Counted from the first letter of the stretch, positions 49,490 to 58,724 are shown. The stretch is DNA of 64,000 nucleotides from Candidatus Formimonas warabiya (GCF_002777255.1 NZ_CP017634.1:4166903-4230902); one strand, 5' to 3'. The notes: generated by a model not told the origin, from the sequence alone. Made by a program: numbers and translations.

Positions 49490-49506
49490 TATAGGTGCAG
49501 CCTATA
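49490..49506. promoter_or_regulatory. LysR-type operator (T-N11-A dyad)
   Basis: TATAGG-TGCAG-CCTATA is a perfect 6-bp dyad that includes T-N11-A (TAGGTGCAGCCTA). It lies 17 bases before the LysR start, a typical autoregulatory position. Confidence 0.7.
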
Positions 49507-49626
49507 AATTTAATAGAAATGATATATTGGACCTATCACTATTTATAATAGTACAATATGCTTGTAATTTCTACCAGACTTTAAAAGATTAGATCCACTA
49601 ATTTTAGCGAAACGGAGATGATAAAA

Positions 49627-50988
49627 ATGACCAGAGAAGAAATCAGGGTTTTAACACCTTTGGGCATGCTGGGGTATGGGTTCCCGGTCAATTGGTTTAA
49701 AAAGGGATTGGATATGAACCCTGATATTATTACTGCCGACGCAGGCTCCACCGACAGCGGTCCCCAGAAGCTGGGACTCGGCTCCATGACCTGTTCTGAG
49801 GACGCCTATTATACCGATATGGCCGTTCTGCTGGAGGCCTGTCATGAAAAGAAGGTGCCTCTTTACATCAGTTCAGCCGGCGGAAACGGCACCAATCAAC
49901 ATGTGGATGATTTCATTTCCATTATAAAAGATATCGCGGGTGCCAAAGGATATCATTTCAATATGGCGGCGATCTATGCCGACATTGATAAGAACTATAT
50001 TAAAAATAAAATCAGGGCCGGAAAAGTAACTCCCTGCGGTGCCGTGGAGCCGATCACCGAGCAGGAAGTGGATGAAGCCACGGTAGTGGTGGCCCAGATG
50101 GGTGTGGAGCCTTACCTGGACGCGCTCCGGGAGCGGGATAACCTGGACATCATCGTATCCGGCCGGGCTTATGATCCCGTACCCATCGCGGCGCTGGGCA
50201 TTATGGAGGGGTTCGATCCGGGACTGTGCTGGCATATGGGAAAAATTATGGAATGCGGCGGCAAGTGCGCCGAGCCGGCTGTGCGCAGTATCTTCGGCAT
50301 TCTCAGACGAGACTGCTTTATCCTGGAACCGTTAGATCCCGCATCCGCCTGTAAAACACATTCCGTAGCGTCCCATACTTTATACGAAAAATCACATCCT
50401 TATCTTCTGCCCGGACCAGGAGGCATGCTGGATTTATCCCAGACCAAGTTTGAGCAGCTTACTCCCCGCAGTGTCAAAGTGTCGGGCAGCAAATTCATGC
50501 CGTCGCCCGTCTATACGGTGAAACTGGAAGGGGCCAAAAAGGTGGGCTACCGGTCCATCTGTGTGGCCGGAATCAGGGATCCTTTTTTAATAAAACAAAT
50601 AGAGATGATGCTGAAGGAAATCGAGACGAGCATCAAAGAGTCTTATGCTCAGGTCGGCCAGGATTATCAGCTGATCTTTCATGTGTACGGCAAAAATGGT
50701 GTGATGGGCGAATTGGAACCGGTGAAGGATGTTACCCCCCTGGAGCTGTGCGTCATTATTGAAACTGCCGCCCGGACCCAGGAGATAGCCACTTCCATCT
50801 GCAGCAGGGCTCGTGTGCTGATGCTGCACAACCACTATGAAGGGAAGATTGCCACCTCCGGCAATATCGCCCTGCCCTTTACCCCTTTGGAAATCCCTTT
50901 GGGGGAAGTCTGCAAGTTCAATATTTATCACCTGATGGAAGTCGATAGCCCCACGGAACTCTTCCCGATTAAGTTTCTGGAGGTATAA
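49627..50988 (+). CDS. AtuA-family protein (DUF1446)
   Basis: The protein has 453 residues. The ATG at 49627 lies eight bases from CGGAG; an ATG at 49618 overlaps it. IRVLTPLGMLGYGFP, ADAGSTDSGPQKLG (~35-50) and ISSAGGNGTNQHVDDFI are conserved in the 'acyclic terpene utilization AtuA' family. Despite the name, most members have no proven reaction. Here it is followed by the DUF4387 gene, which is often adjacent or fused, and by tricarboxylate transport and aconitase-type genes. The context suggests a step in breakdown of a branched or methylated carboxylic acid. Confidence 0.85.
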   Translation: MTREEIRVLTPLGMLGYGFPVNWFKKGLDMNPDIITADAGSTDSGPQKLGLGSMTCSEDAYYTDMAVLLEACHEKKVPLYISSAGGNGTNQHVDDFISIIKDIAGAKGYHFNMAAIYADIDKNYIKNKIRAGKVTPCGAVEPITEQEVDEATVVVAQMGVEPYLDALRERDNLDIIVSGRAYDPVPIAALGIMEGFDPGLCWHMGKIMECGGKCAEPAVRSIFGILRRDCFILEPLDPASACKTHSVASHTLYEKSHPYLLPGPGGMLDLSQTKFEQLTPRSVKVSGSKFMPSPVYTVKLEGAKKVGYRSICVAGIRDPFLIKQIEMMLKEIETSIKESYAQVGQDYQLIFHVYGKNGVMGELEPVKDVTPLELCVIIETAARTQEIATSICSRARVLMLHNHYEGKIATSGNIALPFTPLEIPLGEVCKFNIYHLMEVDSPTELFPIKFLEV

Positions 50989-50992
50989 TGAG

Positions 50993-51322
50993 ATGGTACA
51001 GATGAAACCTTTGAAAGAAATTGCGGCTGTGATACGCAGTAAAAACGCCGGCCCCTTTGAAATTACCCTGGACATTATTTTTCGGAATGCCCAGGATTTC
51101 CAGAAAGTAAAAGAGACCGGTATCATTAATAAAGAAATTATCTCCCGTATTTACAACCTGCCGGTGGAAAAAATAATTACCTTTGTGGAGTTCGAAGCGG
51201 CCAACGCGATCAAGGTTACCATACCGCGGACCAGGGCACAGGGCAGCATCGGTGAAACAGACATGCATGCGACCCAGCAGCATGTGCCCTTAATGGATAT
51301 TATGATTCCCTGGGATGTTTAA
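50993..51322 (+). CDS. DUF4387 protein, AtuA partner
   Basis: The protein has 109 residues and lies four bases after the AtuA-like stop. LKEIAAVIRSKNAGPFEITLDIIFRN (~5-30) is the DUF4387 signature, and VTIPRTRAQGSIGETDMHATQQHVPLMDI (in family form) ends it. The domain is found fused to AtuA-like proteins in other organisms, so the two probably act as one enzyme or complex. The reaction is unknown. Confidence 0.88.
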   Translation: MVQMKPLKEIAAVIRSKNAGPFEITLDIIFRNAQDFQKVKETGIINKEIISRIYNLPVEKIITFVEFEAANAIKVTIPRTRAQGSIGETDMHATQQHVPLMDIMIPWDV

Positions 51323-51387
51323 CAGTTCTTTGGCCCGATCGCTTTTACCGGATGGTAAAGAGCAATCAGAGAAGGAAAGAAGGTGGC

Positions 51388-51429
51388 ATGAAGAACATTA
51401 CAGGTGTTTCTTTGGTAAAAGCCCTTTAA
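51388..51429 (+). CDS. Possible 13-residue leader peptide before tctC
   Basis: The short frame MKNITGVSLVKAL has a good ribosome site (AAGAAGGTGGC) and ends 21 bases before the binding-protein start. No attenuator hairpin is clear beside it. It could be a regulatory leader or chance. Confidence 0.3.
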   Translation: MKNITGVSLVKAL

Positions 51430-51450
51430 TAGAGAGAGGAGGAGATTAGT

Positions 51451-52434
51451 ATGAATTACAGGAAAATGGTCGTGCTTACAACGATTCTGAGTTTAGTGCT
51501 GGTATCGTCTTTATCTTTAGTTGGGTGTTCGGCTAAAAAGGACGCCTATCCCAATAAACCTATCGAGCTTGTGGTGCAGGCAGGTGCAGGCGGTGCCAGC
51601 GATGCCTTTTGCCGGATGGTCGCCGACATTCTGACCAAAGAAAAAATCATCAACGTGCCCATTTCCGTGGTGAACAAAACGGGCGGAGGCGGCGCCGTGG
51701 CCTTCAAATATTCTGCGGCGAAAAAAGGTGATCCCTATGTTCTGCAGAATGCGCCCTCCACATTTATCACCCTGCCCTTGCAAACAAAAGACTGCCCCAA
51801 CTATACGGAATTTACGCCCATTGCCATGGTAGCCACCGAACCTCTGGCGATCATTGTGAAGGCCGATTCTCCTTACCAGAGTATTGAGGATCTGGTTGAA
51901 GCCGCTAAAACGAAACCGGAAGGTATTACCTGGACTTTTTCTTCCGTGGGCGGATTTGACCACTTATTGGGATTGCAGTTTGGCAAGATAGCCGGAGGGA
52001 AATTTGTCTATGTGCCCCAAACCTCCGACAACGAATCCATCGTGGCCATCCTGGGTGGTCACGTGGATGTAGCCAGTATGACCATGCGTCTGGCGGTGGG
52101 ACAGGTTCAGGCCGGAAAAATGAAGATTCTGGGCATGGCCAGTCAGGAACGCGCGGAAAAACTGCCGGATGTTCCCACCTTAAAAGAACTGGGCTACGAT
52201 ATCGTCTTGGGTATTCCCAGAGCCATAGCGGCTCCCAAGGATATTCCGGAAGATGCCGAAACTTTCCTGGTGGATGCGTTCAAGAAGATGGGCGAAACAG
52301 AACGCTGGAAGAAATATGTGGAGGATGAGTGGCTGCTGCCCGAAGTGTATTACGGGGATGATTTCGGTGCCTACCTAAAGACGGAAACAGAAAAAGTTGA
52401 ACCGCTGCTGAAAGATGCGGGATTGATCAAGTAG
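51451..52434 (+). CDS. tctC: Tripartite tricarboxylate transporter substrate-binding protein
   Basis: The protein has 327 residues; GGAGGAGATTAGT precedes the ATG. The signal peptide ends with the lipobox LVGC (~26). YPNKPIELVVQAGAGGASDAFCRMVADILTKEK (~34-66, in parts) is the N-terminal signature of TctC (Bug) receptors, and VPISVVNKTGGGGAVAFKY and ILGGHVDVASMTM are the later conserved loops. It binds a carboxylate (citrate, tricarballylate, a methylated analogue) outside the membrane for TctB and TctA. A GC-rich hairpin after the gene may raise its expression over that of the membrane subunits. Confidence 0.92.
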   Translation: MNYRKMVVLTTILSLVLVSSLSLVGCSAKKDAYPNKPIELVVQAGAGGASDAFCRMVADILTKEKIINVPISVVNKTGGGGAVAFKYSAAKKGDPYVLQNAPSTFITLPLQTKDCPNYTEFTPIAMVATEPLAIIVKADSPYQSIEDLVEAAKTKPEGITWTFSSVGGFDHLLGLQFGKIAGGKFVYVPQTSDNESIVAILGGHVDVASMTMRLAVGQVQAGKMKILGMASQERAEKLPDVPTLKELGYDIVLGIPRAIAAPKDIPEDAETFLVDAFKKMGETERWKKYVEDEWLLPEVYYGDDFGAYLKTETEKVEPLLKDAGLIK

Positions 52435-52446
52435 GATATTTTACCG

Positions 52447-52468
52447 GGGGAGGGCTCTCTCCCTCCCC
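52447..52468 (+). other. Hairpin between tctC and tctB
   Basis: GGGGAGGG-CTCTCT-CCCTCCCC is an 8-bp G/C stem without a T-run. Such hairpins between a binding-protein gene and its permease genes commonly protect the upstream mRNA. Confidence 0.65.
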
Positions 52469-52506
52469 TGCAATAATAATTTCAGTAAACTGGGAAAGGA
52501 GTCCTT

Positions 52507-52959
52507 ATGGCAAAGAGAGATGCAATAGCAGGGCTCATCCTGTTGCTTGTTGGTTTAATCTTCGGAGGGATGTCCCTGCGCTATGATTACATGCAGGAAT
52601 ATGCGCCTGGCCCTGGTTTTTTTCCCTTATGGCTTTCCGTCATCCTGATCTGCCTTTCTCTTGCTCTCTATATCACTGCCCGCAGACGCAAGGGGGACGA
52701 AAAGGCAAAATTAATGTTTAAAAACCCCCAAGCGATTTTTAGTTCTTTGGGCGTTTTGCTGCTGGTGGCGATTTTCATTGAGCTGGTAGGCTTTGTCATT
52801 GCTGTCGGTTTGGCCGTGACCCTTTTTGTCAAACTGGTGAAGCCTGGGCATCCCTGGACCAGGTCCTTTATGATCGGGTTCGGTTCTACGGTCATCATCT
52901 ATTTCTTCTTCAGTTATGCTCTGGGCATTGTGCTCCCAAGGGGGGTGTTACCGTTATGA
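52507..52959 (+). CDS. tctB: Tripartite tricarboxylate transporter small membrane subunit
   Basis: The protein has 150 residues; GGAAAGGAGTCCTT precedes the ATG. Four membrane segments are present: AIAGLILLLVGLIFGGMSL, GFFPLWLSVILICLSLALYI, LGVLLLVAIFIELVGFVIAVGL and FGSTVIIYFFFSYALGIVLP. EYAPGPGFFPLWL is a conserved TctB motif. It overlaps tctA by four bases (ATGA). Confidence 0.92.
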   Translation: MAKRDAIAGLILLLVGLIFGGMSLRYDYMQEYAPGPGFFPLWLSVILICLSLALYITARRRKGDEKAKLMFKNPQAIFSSLGVLLLVAIFIELVGFVIAVGLAVTLFVKLVKPGHPWTRSFMIGFGSTVIIYFFFSYALGIVLPRGVLPL

Positions 52960-54479
52960 CCTTATTCAGCAACTTACTAATGGGATTCGGACAGGCTTTG
53001 AGTCCCTTCGTCCTGCTTTATACCTTTATCGGCACGGTGGTCGGCACCGCTATCGGCGTCTTGCCGGGACTGGGTCCTGCGGCCACGCTGGGGATCCTGC
53101 TGCCCATTACTTTTGGCATGGACCCTTTATGCGCTATGGCCATGCTTTGCGGCATCTATTACGGAGCCCAGTACGGGGGGTCCACCACCTCCATTCTCTT
53201 GAATATGCCGGGAGAATCGGCTTCTGTGGTCACCTGCCTGGATGGCCACGAAATGGCCAAACGGGGCCGGGGGGGAGCAGCCCTTGGCATATCGGCCATC
53301 GGCTCCTTTGTAGCGGGTACCATCGGCACTCTGCTGCTCTACCTGATTGGCGCGCCTATTTCCGAAGCCGCGCTGGCCTTTGGCCCGGCCGAGTACACCA
53401 TATTGATGGCCCTGGGATTGAGCATGGCCACCAGCCTGGGCGGCAATCAGCTGAAATCGATGATTATGTGCATCCTGGGGCTCCTGGTCGGCACCATGGG
53501 CACCGACAGTTTAACCGGCCTCAATCGTTTTGCTTTTGGCATTACATCTCTGGAGCAGGGGTTTGAACTGGTGCCCATCCTCATGGGCCTCTTTGCCCTG
53601 GGTGAAATCCTTTCCGACATTGAAGACGGCATGGGCAGCAATCCTGAGATGCTCTCTGTGAGCACCCGCTTACGGGACCTTCTCCCCACCGGAAAGGATA
53701 TGAAGAATTCTCTGGGCGCCATGCTGCGCGGAAGTATCGGCGGCTTTTTTATCAGTGTGCTGCCGGGCATAGGAGCGGCGACCTCCTCTTTTATTTCCTA
53801 TGCGGTGGAGCGCAAGCTTTCCAAACATCCGGAAGAATTTGGCCAGGGCGCCATCGAGGGGGTAGCCGGACCGGAAAGCGCCAATAACGCCGGGTCAAGC
53901 GGGGCGATGGTGCCCCTGTTAACCCTGGGCATCCCGGGTACCACCACGGCTGCCATCCTGGCCGGAGGTTTGATGATGTACGGGCTGGTGCCCGGTCCCT
54001 TGCTTTTCCGGGATTATCCCCAGTTTGTCTACGGCCTGATTGCCACCATGTTTATCGGCAACATGCTGCTGGTGATTCTGAATCTGCCTTTAATCAGCCT
54101 GTGGATCAGAATGCTGAAAGTGCCCCTGCACATTCTCTATCCCGTGGTGATTGCCTTTATCATTATCGGCGGCTATTCCACCAGTCTGAATACCTTTGAC
54201 TTGTTTGTGCTGGTCTTGTTCGGATTCTTTGGTTATCTGATCAATAAGAACAAATTTCCCGCCGCCCCTTTTATTTTGGGCTATTTTTTAGGGCCCCTGT
54301 TTGAGGCCAATTTGCGTAAAGCCCTGATCATTGGCCGGGGTAATCCCGGGATCTTTGTGGAACGTCCCATTTCCGGCGTCTTAATTGCCTTGATGGTGAT
54401 GGTGCTCATCGGACCAGGGGTAATGAGCTTCGTAAAAAATCGGTTGAAACCGGCTGGATCCGGAAGTATAAAAGACTAA
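52956..54479 (+). CDS. tctA: Tripartite tricarboxylate transporter large permease
   Basis: The protein has 507 residues and about ten to twelve membrane segments. [26 protein letters not shown] (~25-50) and the matching second-half [26 protein letters not shown] are the duplicated TctA signature loops; [18 protein letters not shown] is also diagnostic. It is the ion-coupled channel for the carboxylate brought by TctC. It is followed by the catabolic genes with only 15 bases between. Confidence 0.94.
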   Translation: MTLFSNLLMGFGQALSPFVLLYTFIGTVVGTAIGVLPGLGPAATLGILLPITFGMDPLCAMAMLCGIYYGAQYGGSTTSILLNMPGESASVVTCLDGHEMAKRGRGGAALGISAIGSFVAGTIGTLLLYLIGAPISEAALAFGPAEYTILMALGLSMATSLGGNQLKSMIMCILGLLVGTMGTDSLTGLNRFAFGITSLEQGFELVPILMGLFALGEILSDIEDGMGSNPEMLSVSTRLRDLLPTGKDMKNSLGAMLRGSIGGFFISVLPGIGAATSSFISYAVERKLSKHPEEFGQGAIEGVAGPESANNAGSSGAMVPLLTLGIPGTTTAAILAGGLMMYGLVPGPLLFRDYPQFVYGLIATMFIGNMLLVILNLPLISLWIRMLKVPLHILYPVVIAFIIIGGYSTSLNTFDLFVLVLFGFFGYLINKNKFPAAPFILGYFLGPLFEANLRKALIIGRGNPGIFVERPISGVLIALMVMVLIGPGVMSFVKNRLKPAGSGSIKD

Positions 54480-54494
54480 ACAGGAGGGATCTCA

Positions 54495-55631
54495 ATGAGG
54501 GAGGATAAAAAAGTACCCTGCGTGCTGATGCGGGGAGGTACCAGCAAAGGAGTTTTCTTTCATGACCGGGATTTGCCCGCAGATCCCCGGGAACGGGATG
54601 CCGTGATCCTGAGAGCCTTCGGCAGCCCGGACATCCGGCAGATCGACGGCCTGGGCGGCGGTAATCCCTGGACCAGTAAAGTTGCTGTGATCGGGCCAAG
54701 CAAGCGGCCGGACGCCGATATCGACTATACCTTTGGTCAGGTGAGCCAGGACCAGCCCTACATAGGGAAATCGGTAAACTGCGGCAATATCTCTGCCGCC
54801 ATAGGCCCCTTCGCCATCGATGAAGGGCTGGTGAAGGCAGTGGAGCCCGTTACAGTAGTACGCATTTACAACACCAATACGGATAAGATGATCATTGCCC
54901 ATGTTCCGGTGAACAATGGGAAGACAGTTTATCAGGGCGATTTTGAAATTCACGGTGTGCCGGGAACATCCGCCCAAATCGACCTGGAGTTCGTAGATCC
55001 GGGGGGAGCGGTGACGGGGAAGGTCCTGCCCACCGGGCAGCCCCAGCAAAAAATTACCGTGGATGAAAAAGAATATACGGTATCCATTGTGGACTCTGCC
55101 ATGCCCCTGGTTTTTCTGAAACCGGAAGAGTTTGGCCTCACGGGAAGGGAAATGCCCTGGGAATATGAGCAAAGGCCGGATTATCAGGAACTTTCTGTTT
55201 TAGTGGAAAAAATCAGGGGCCAGGCGGCTTTTCTCATGGGGATCGTGGATGATCCGGCCAAAGCCGCCAAAGAAAGCCCGGAAAAACCCAAGATCGGTTT
55301 TTATTCTGGGCCGGCCCCCTATATCGATGCCGATAAACATCCAGTCCGGCCCGGCGAGATTGACCTGGTGGCCCGGCAAATTGCCATGGGCAAGATGATT
55401 TATGTCCTGATGGGGACCGGTTCCATCTGCATCGCCGCCGCGGCCAATATTAAAGGAACCATCATTCATGAAATCGTCAGTCCGGCCCTGGGCGATGAGG
55501 TGACAAAACTGCGCATCGGTCATCCCTTTGGCGTGATGACGGTCACGGCCAAGCCCGACGGCAACGGGGTAAAAAGCGGCACCATCGGCCGCACGGCCAG
55601 GAGAATCATGGACGGTTGGGTTTATGTCTAA
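54495..55631 (+). CDS. PrpF-family isomerase (methylitaconate / methylaconitate isomerase-like)
   Basis: The protein has 378 residues with the diaminopimelate-epimerase-type double domain; GGAGGG precedes the ATG. PCVLMRGGTSKGVFFHDRDLP opens the family. Ser17, Lys62 (NPWTSKVAV) and Cys96 (SVNCGNIS) fall exactly at the catalytic numbers recalled for methylitaconate isomerase of Eubacterium barkeri (about 380 residues). The active-site His described there normally follows MGKM; here the motif is MGKMIYVLMGTG, with Ile302 in its place. It should move a double bond in an itaconate- or aconitate-type acid; the substrate may differ because of the missing His. The aconitase-type genes follow. Confidence 0.85.
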   Translation: MREDKKVPCVLMRGGTSKGVFFHDRDLPADPRERDAVILRAFGSPDIRQIDGLGGGNPWTSKVAVIGPSKRPDADIDYTFGQVSQDQPYIGKSVNCGNISAAIGPFAIDEGLVKAVEPVTVVRIYNTNTDKMIIAHVPVNNGKTVYQGDFEIHGVPGTSAQIDLEFVDPGGAVTGKVLPTGQPQQKITVDEKEYTVSIVDSAMPLVFLKPEEFGLTGREMPWEYEQRPDYQELSVLVEKIRGQAAFLMGIVDDPAKAAKESPEKPKIGFYSGPAPYIDADKHPVRPGEIDLVARQIAMGKMIYVLMGTGSICIAAAANIKGTIIHEIVSPALGDEVTKLRIGHPFGVMTVTAKPDGNGVKSGTIGRTARRIMDGWVYV

Positions 55632-55649
55632 GATGAAGGAGTGACATCA

Positions 55650-56909
55650 GTGGGTAAAACGATAGCGGAAAAAATATTAAGCAATAAAAGCGGGAAAGAC
55701 GGATTCGCCAACGATTTTGTGGTAGCCGATATCGACTTCATGCTGTCCCAGGATGGGAACAGGCCCCAGGCGCTGGATGTTTTTTATGAAATGGGCGGCA
55801 CCAAGGTTTTTGATCCGGCCAAAATCATTCCGGTTAATGATCATGCCCCGTCCAGCCCCACGGAAAGCACGGCGGAGATCCACAGAAAAATACGGAAGTT
55901 CGCCGAGGAGCAAAACTTAAAGTACTATGACATCGGTGCAGGCATCTGCCACCAGTTAATTCCCCAGGAAGGCCATGTGGCGCCGGGGGACCTGGTGATC
56001 GGCACCGATTCCCATACCGTCACGTATGGCGCCATTAATGTCTTTTCCACGGGAGTGGGGTCCAGCGACCTGGCCGCCGCGATGATTTGCGGCAAGTTAT
56101 GGTTCTGTATCCCGGAAACAATCAAGTTTGTCTTAAAGGGCAAGCTTTCCCCCGGCGTTTATTCCAAGGATCTGATCCTGTACCTGATCGGCATGGTAGG
56201 GGCAGGAGGCGCCATCTACAAAGCGGTAGAGTTCACCGGTGAGGCCATTCACGACCTGAGTGTGGATGCCAGGTTCACCATCTCCAATATGGCGGTGGAA
56301 ATGGGCGCGAAAGCCGGCTTGATGGAAGTGGATGAGAAAACGGAAGAATGGCTGAAGGGGCGGACCCGGAAGGAATGGCACCCGGTAAAAGCGGATGCCG
56401 ACGCCGTCTATGCGAAGATTATTGAGGTGGACGTCACCAAGATCGCACCCCAGATCGCCAAACCCCATACCGTTGACAATACCTGTTCCATAGAAGAGAT
56501 CGGCGACATTCCCATTCATGAAGCCATTTTGGGCACCTGCACCAATGCCCGTCTGGAAGACCTGCGCATCGCGGCCGGATTGTTAAAAGGCAAAAAGGTG
56601 CATCCTAAGGTCAGACTCTTTGTCTCAGCCGCTTCCAAAAGGATTTTTCAGGAGGCGCTGAAAGAAGGGTTGCTGGAGATATTCTCCGATGCCGGCGCGA
56701 TTATCGGCATACCCGGGTGCAGCGGCTGTACGGGGGGATCCTATTTTGCCTGCGCCAGCAACGGCGAGAATATCATCACCACGGCCAACCGCAACTTTAA
56801 AGGCCGGATATCAAATCCCCAGGCCAATATCTATCTGGCGTCACCGGCAACCGTAATCGCCTCTGCTCTAAAGGGCAGGATCGCCGATTGCCGCAATTAT
56901 CTGAAATAA
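55650..56909 (+). CDS. Aconitase-family dehydratase, large subunit (LeuC / DmdA-like)
   Basis: The protein has 419 residues. GTG 55650 lies nine bases after AAGGAG; GTG 55641 touches it. VVADIDFMLSQD and VGTDSHTVTYGAINVFSTGVGSSDLAAAM (in parts) are the substrate loops, and GTCTNAR with IPGCSGCTGG supply the three Cys ligands of the [4Fe-4S] cluster (~300 and ~360-363). The architecture is that of 3-isopropylmalate dehydratase, homoaconitase and 2,3-dimethylmalate dehydratase large subunits. No other leucine genes are present and the neighbours are catabolic, so a dehydratase for a methylated malate or citrate is more likely than LeuC. Confidence 0.88.
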   Translation: MGKTIAEKILSNKSGKDGFANDFVVADIDFMLSQDGNRPQALDVFYEMGGTKVFDPAKIIPVNDHAPSSPTESTAEIHRKIRKFAEEQNLKYYDIGAGICHQLIPQEGHVAPGDLVIGTDSHTVTYGAINVFSTGVGSSDLAAAMICGKLWFCIPETIKFVLKGKLSPGVYSKDLILYLIGMVGAGGAIYKAVEFTGEAIHDLSVDARFTISNMAVEMGAKAGLMEVDEKTEEWLKGRTRKEWHPVKADADAVYAKIIEVDVTKIAPQIAKPHTVDNTCSIEEIGDIPIHEAILGTCTNARLEDLRIAAGLLKGKKVHPKVRLFVSAASKRIFQEALKEGLLEIFSDAGAIIGIPGCSGCTGGSYFACASNGENIITTANRNFKGRISNPQANIYLASPATVIASALKGRIADCRNYLK

Positions 56910-56923
56910 GGCAGGTGAGATTG

Positions 56924-57418
56924 ATGCAATTTAAAGGAAAAGCCCACAAATTCGGCAACGACATCAACACGGATTATATTATCGCCGCCAAACATAAATC
57001 GCGCATCCTGGATTTTGATGAACTGTGCAAACATGTGATGGAAGACGCCTCCCCTGGTTTTTACAACAAGATCACGCCCGGTGATTTTATCGTCGCCGGC
57101 GAGAATTTTGGCTGCGGTTCATCCCGGGAAACCGCGCCGGTGGTGATCAAGAGAGCAAAAATTGCGGCTGTAATCGCGAAATCCTTCGCGCGGATTTTTT
57201 ACCGTAACGGCATTAACATTGGACTGCCCCTGATCGAATGCGACACAGACCAGATCAAAGACGAAGAAATTCTGGAGGTTAATGTCACAGCGGGTTTTAT
57301 CAAAACCCCCACCAAGACCATCCCCATTAAGCCTCTTCCCGACGTAATGCTGAAGCTCTTATTGGAAGGTGGACTGATGGAACATTTCAAGAAACATCGC
57401 ACCTTCGTCTTAGATTAA
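56924..57418 (+). CDS. Aconitase-family dehydratase, small subunit (LeuD / DmdB-like)
   Basis: The protein has 164 residues from the ATG at 56924 (GCAGGTGAG); an earlier in-frame start inside the large-subunit gene is not supported. [17 protein letters not shown] (~8-24) and [21 protein letters not shown] (two parts of the swivelling domain, ~51-71) are diagnostic, with the GSSRE loop binding the substrate carboxylates. It completes the enzyme with the subunit encoded just upstream. The next gene begins at the base after its stop codon. Confidence 0.9.
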   Translation: MQFKGKAHKFGNDINTDYIIAAKHKSRILDFDELCKHVMEDASPGFYNKITPGDFIVAGENFGCGSSRETAPVVIKRAKIAAVIAKSFARIFYRNGINIGLPLIECDTDQIKDEEILEVNVTAGFIKTPTKTIPIKPLPDVMLKLLLEGGLMEHFKKHRTFVLD

Positions 57419-58663
57419 ATGGCCCAAGGGATCGGTATCCTTTTTATCACCCTGGTTTTCCAGATCTCCGCCCAGATAAACAGGCCATTGGTGCCCCTTC
57501 TGGGGGAGCATCTGGGCCTTTCAGGGGTCACGATCGGGCTGGTCATTGCCATTCAGGCTTTTTTGCCCTTTTTTCTCTCCATCCCGGTTGGGCAGATGGT
57601 GGACACATGCGGTTGCCGCCGGGTGCTGCGCCTGGGAAGTTACCTCACCATTGGCACGGGGGTCCTTTATTTCTGTTCCCACGGAGTGTTCATGTTAATC
57701 CTGGCCCAGATCCTATCCGGCGTGGGACAGCTCCTGATCTGGCTTTCGGTGCAGACAGCGGCGACCCAGCTAAAAACAAGCGTCAGCGCCAGAGATAGTT
57801 ATATTGGTTTTTTTGGTTCCTTCTCCGCCGTGGGACAATTTTTGGCCCCAATTATGGGTGGGGTTGCCGCCGATATCTGGGGTTACCGGATTGCCCTCTT
57901 CATGCTCAGCGGGCTGGGCATCTTCCTGCTGCTCGGAGCTGCTGCGGTACCTGAAACCAGGATTGACCGCCTATCTTCGCCCCGCCGGTCTACGATCCGG
58001 TCTTACCGGGAAGGCGGCTCCATCCTGATCAATAACAAGGGCGTCCAACTAACCGTGCTTGCCGGGTGCATTCCTGTGTTCGTGACCCAGATCCGTTCCT
58101 CTTTTTTGCCCCTGTACCTGCATAATTTAAGCTTCAGCAATACCTCCATCGGCATGATCGTCGGCTTGGGTTCTCTGGCAGCGATCTTTTGCCGGGCAAT
58201 GATGGGGCCGATGATTATCTGGCTGGGCAGGCGTACGGTACTCTATATGAGCTTGTTTACAAGCTTTCTGCCCATGGCGGCAGTCCCTTTATTTCATGGC
58301 TTCTGGCCCCTGGCCTGTCTTTCCGCTATTTCCGGCTGGGGCGGAGGAATCAACGAGCCCATGACCATGAGCCTGCTGGCGGCCTATACCACCAAGTGTC
58401 AGCGCGGCGTGGCCATGGGACTGCGGCTGACAGGGAACCGGGCTTCTCAGTTTTTAGCCCCGCTGCTCTATACGGTATTTTACCGGTATCATGGATTGGC
58501 TGGGTCTTTTATTGATTTTGGGATCCTGCTTACATTCTGGGGTGTAGGATGCATTTCGTTTATTGCTTACTATGGCCTGGGCTCCGGCCTAGGCATTAGG
58601 GAGAATGTCAGGGGCGTCAAGGGACTGTCAGAGGACCGACTGTCAGGGGGACAGGTCCCTTGA
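57419..58663 (+). CDS. MFS transporter; C-terminus formed by repeat DNA
   Basis: The protein has 414 residues and twelve membrane segments. The ATG directly follows the previous stop (TAAATG) and has no clear ribosome site, so translation is presumably coupled. SIPVGQMVDTCGCRRVLRLGSYL is the loop 2-3 signature. It probably moves a substrate or product of the catabolic locus. The last ~16 residues (GVKGLSEDRLSGGQVP) are encoded by palindromic repeat DNA (58621-58663), so the original 3' end has been replaced or extended by an element. Confidence 0.88.
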   Translation: MAQGIGILFITLVFQISAQINRPLVPLLGEHLGLSGVTIGLVIAIQAFLPFFLSIPVGQMVDTCGCRRVLRLGSYLTIGTGVLYFCSHGVFMLILAQILSGVGQLLIWLSVQTAATQLKTSVSARDSYIGFFGSFSAVGQFLAPIMGGVAADIWGYRIALFMLSGLGIFLLLGAAAVPETRIDRLSSPRRSTIRSYREGGSILINNKGVQLTVLAGCIPVFVTQIRSSFLPLYLHNLSFSNTSIGMIVGLGSLAAIFCRAMMGPMIIWLGRRTVLYMSLFTSFLPMAAVPLFHGFWPLACLSAISGWGGGINEPMTMSLLAAYTTKCQRGVAMGLRLTGNRASQFLAPLLYTVFYRYHGLAGSFIDFGILLTFWGVGCISFIAYYGLGSGLGIRENVRGVKGLSEDRLSGGQVP

Positions 58664-58724
58664 CATAAGAGAATGAATTGGCATAAGAAAATGGTCTATG
58701 TCAACGGACCTGTCCCCTTGACAG
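58641..58724. repeat. Palindromic repeat, full-length copy
   Basis: GTCAGGGGGACAGGTCCC at the left, GGACCTGTCCCCTTGACAG at the right. The interior CATAAGAGAATGAATTGGCATAAG matches the copies at 25493 and 61037. The left arm is part of the coding sequence of the MFS gene, and a partial extra arm (GGGACTGTCAGAGG) lies at 58621. Confidence 0.9.

Noticed and set aside
49627-50988. Acyclic terpene degradation, from the family name AtuA
   Set aside because: None of the other terpene (Atu) genes is present; the name reflects one early context and not a proven reaction.
55650-57418. leuC/leuD of leucine biosynthesis
   Set aside because: No leuA or leuB nearby; a carboxylate importer and PrpF-type isomerase surround the pair, so a catabolic dehydratase is more likely.
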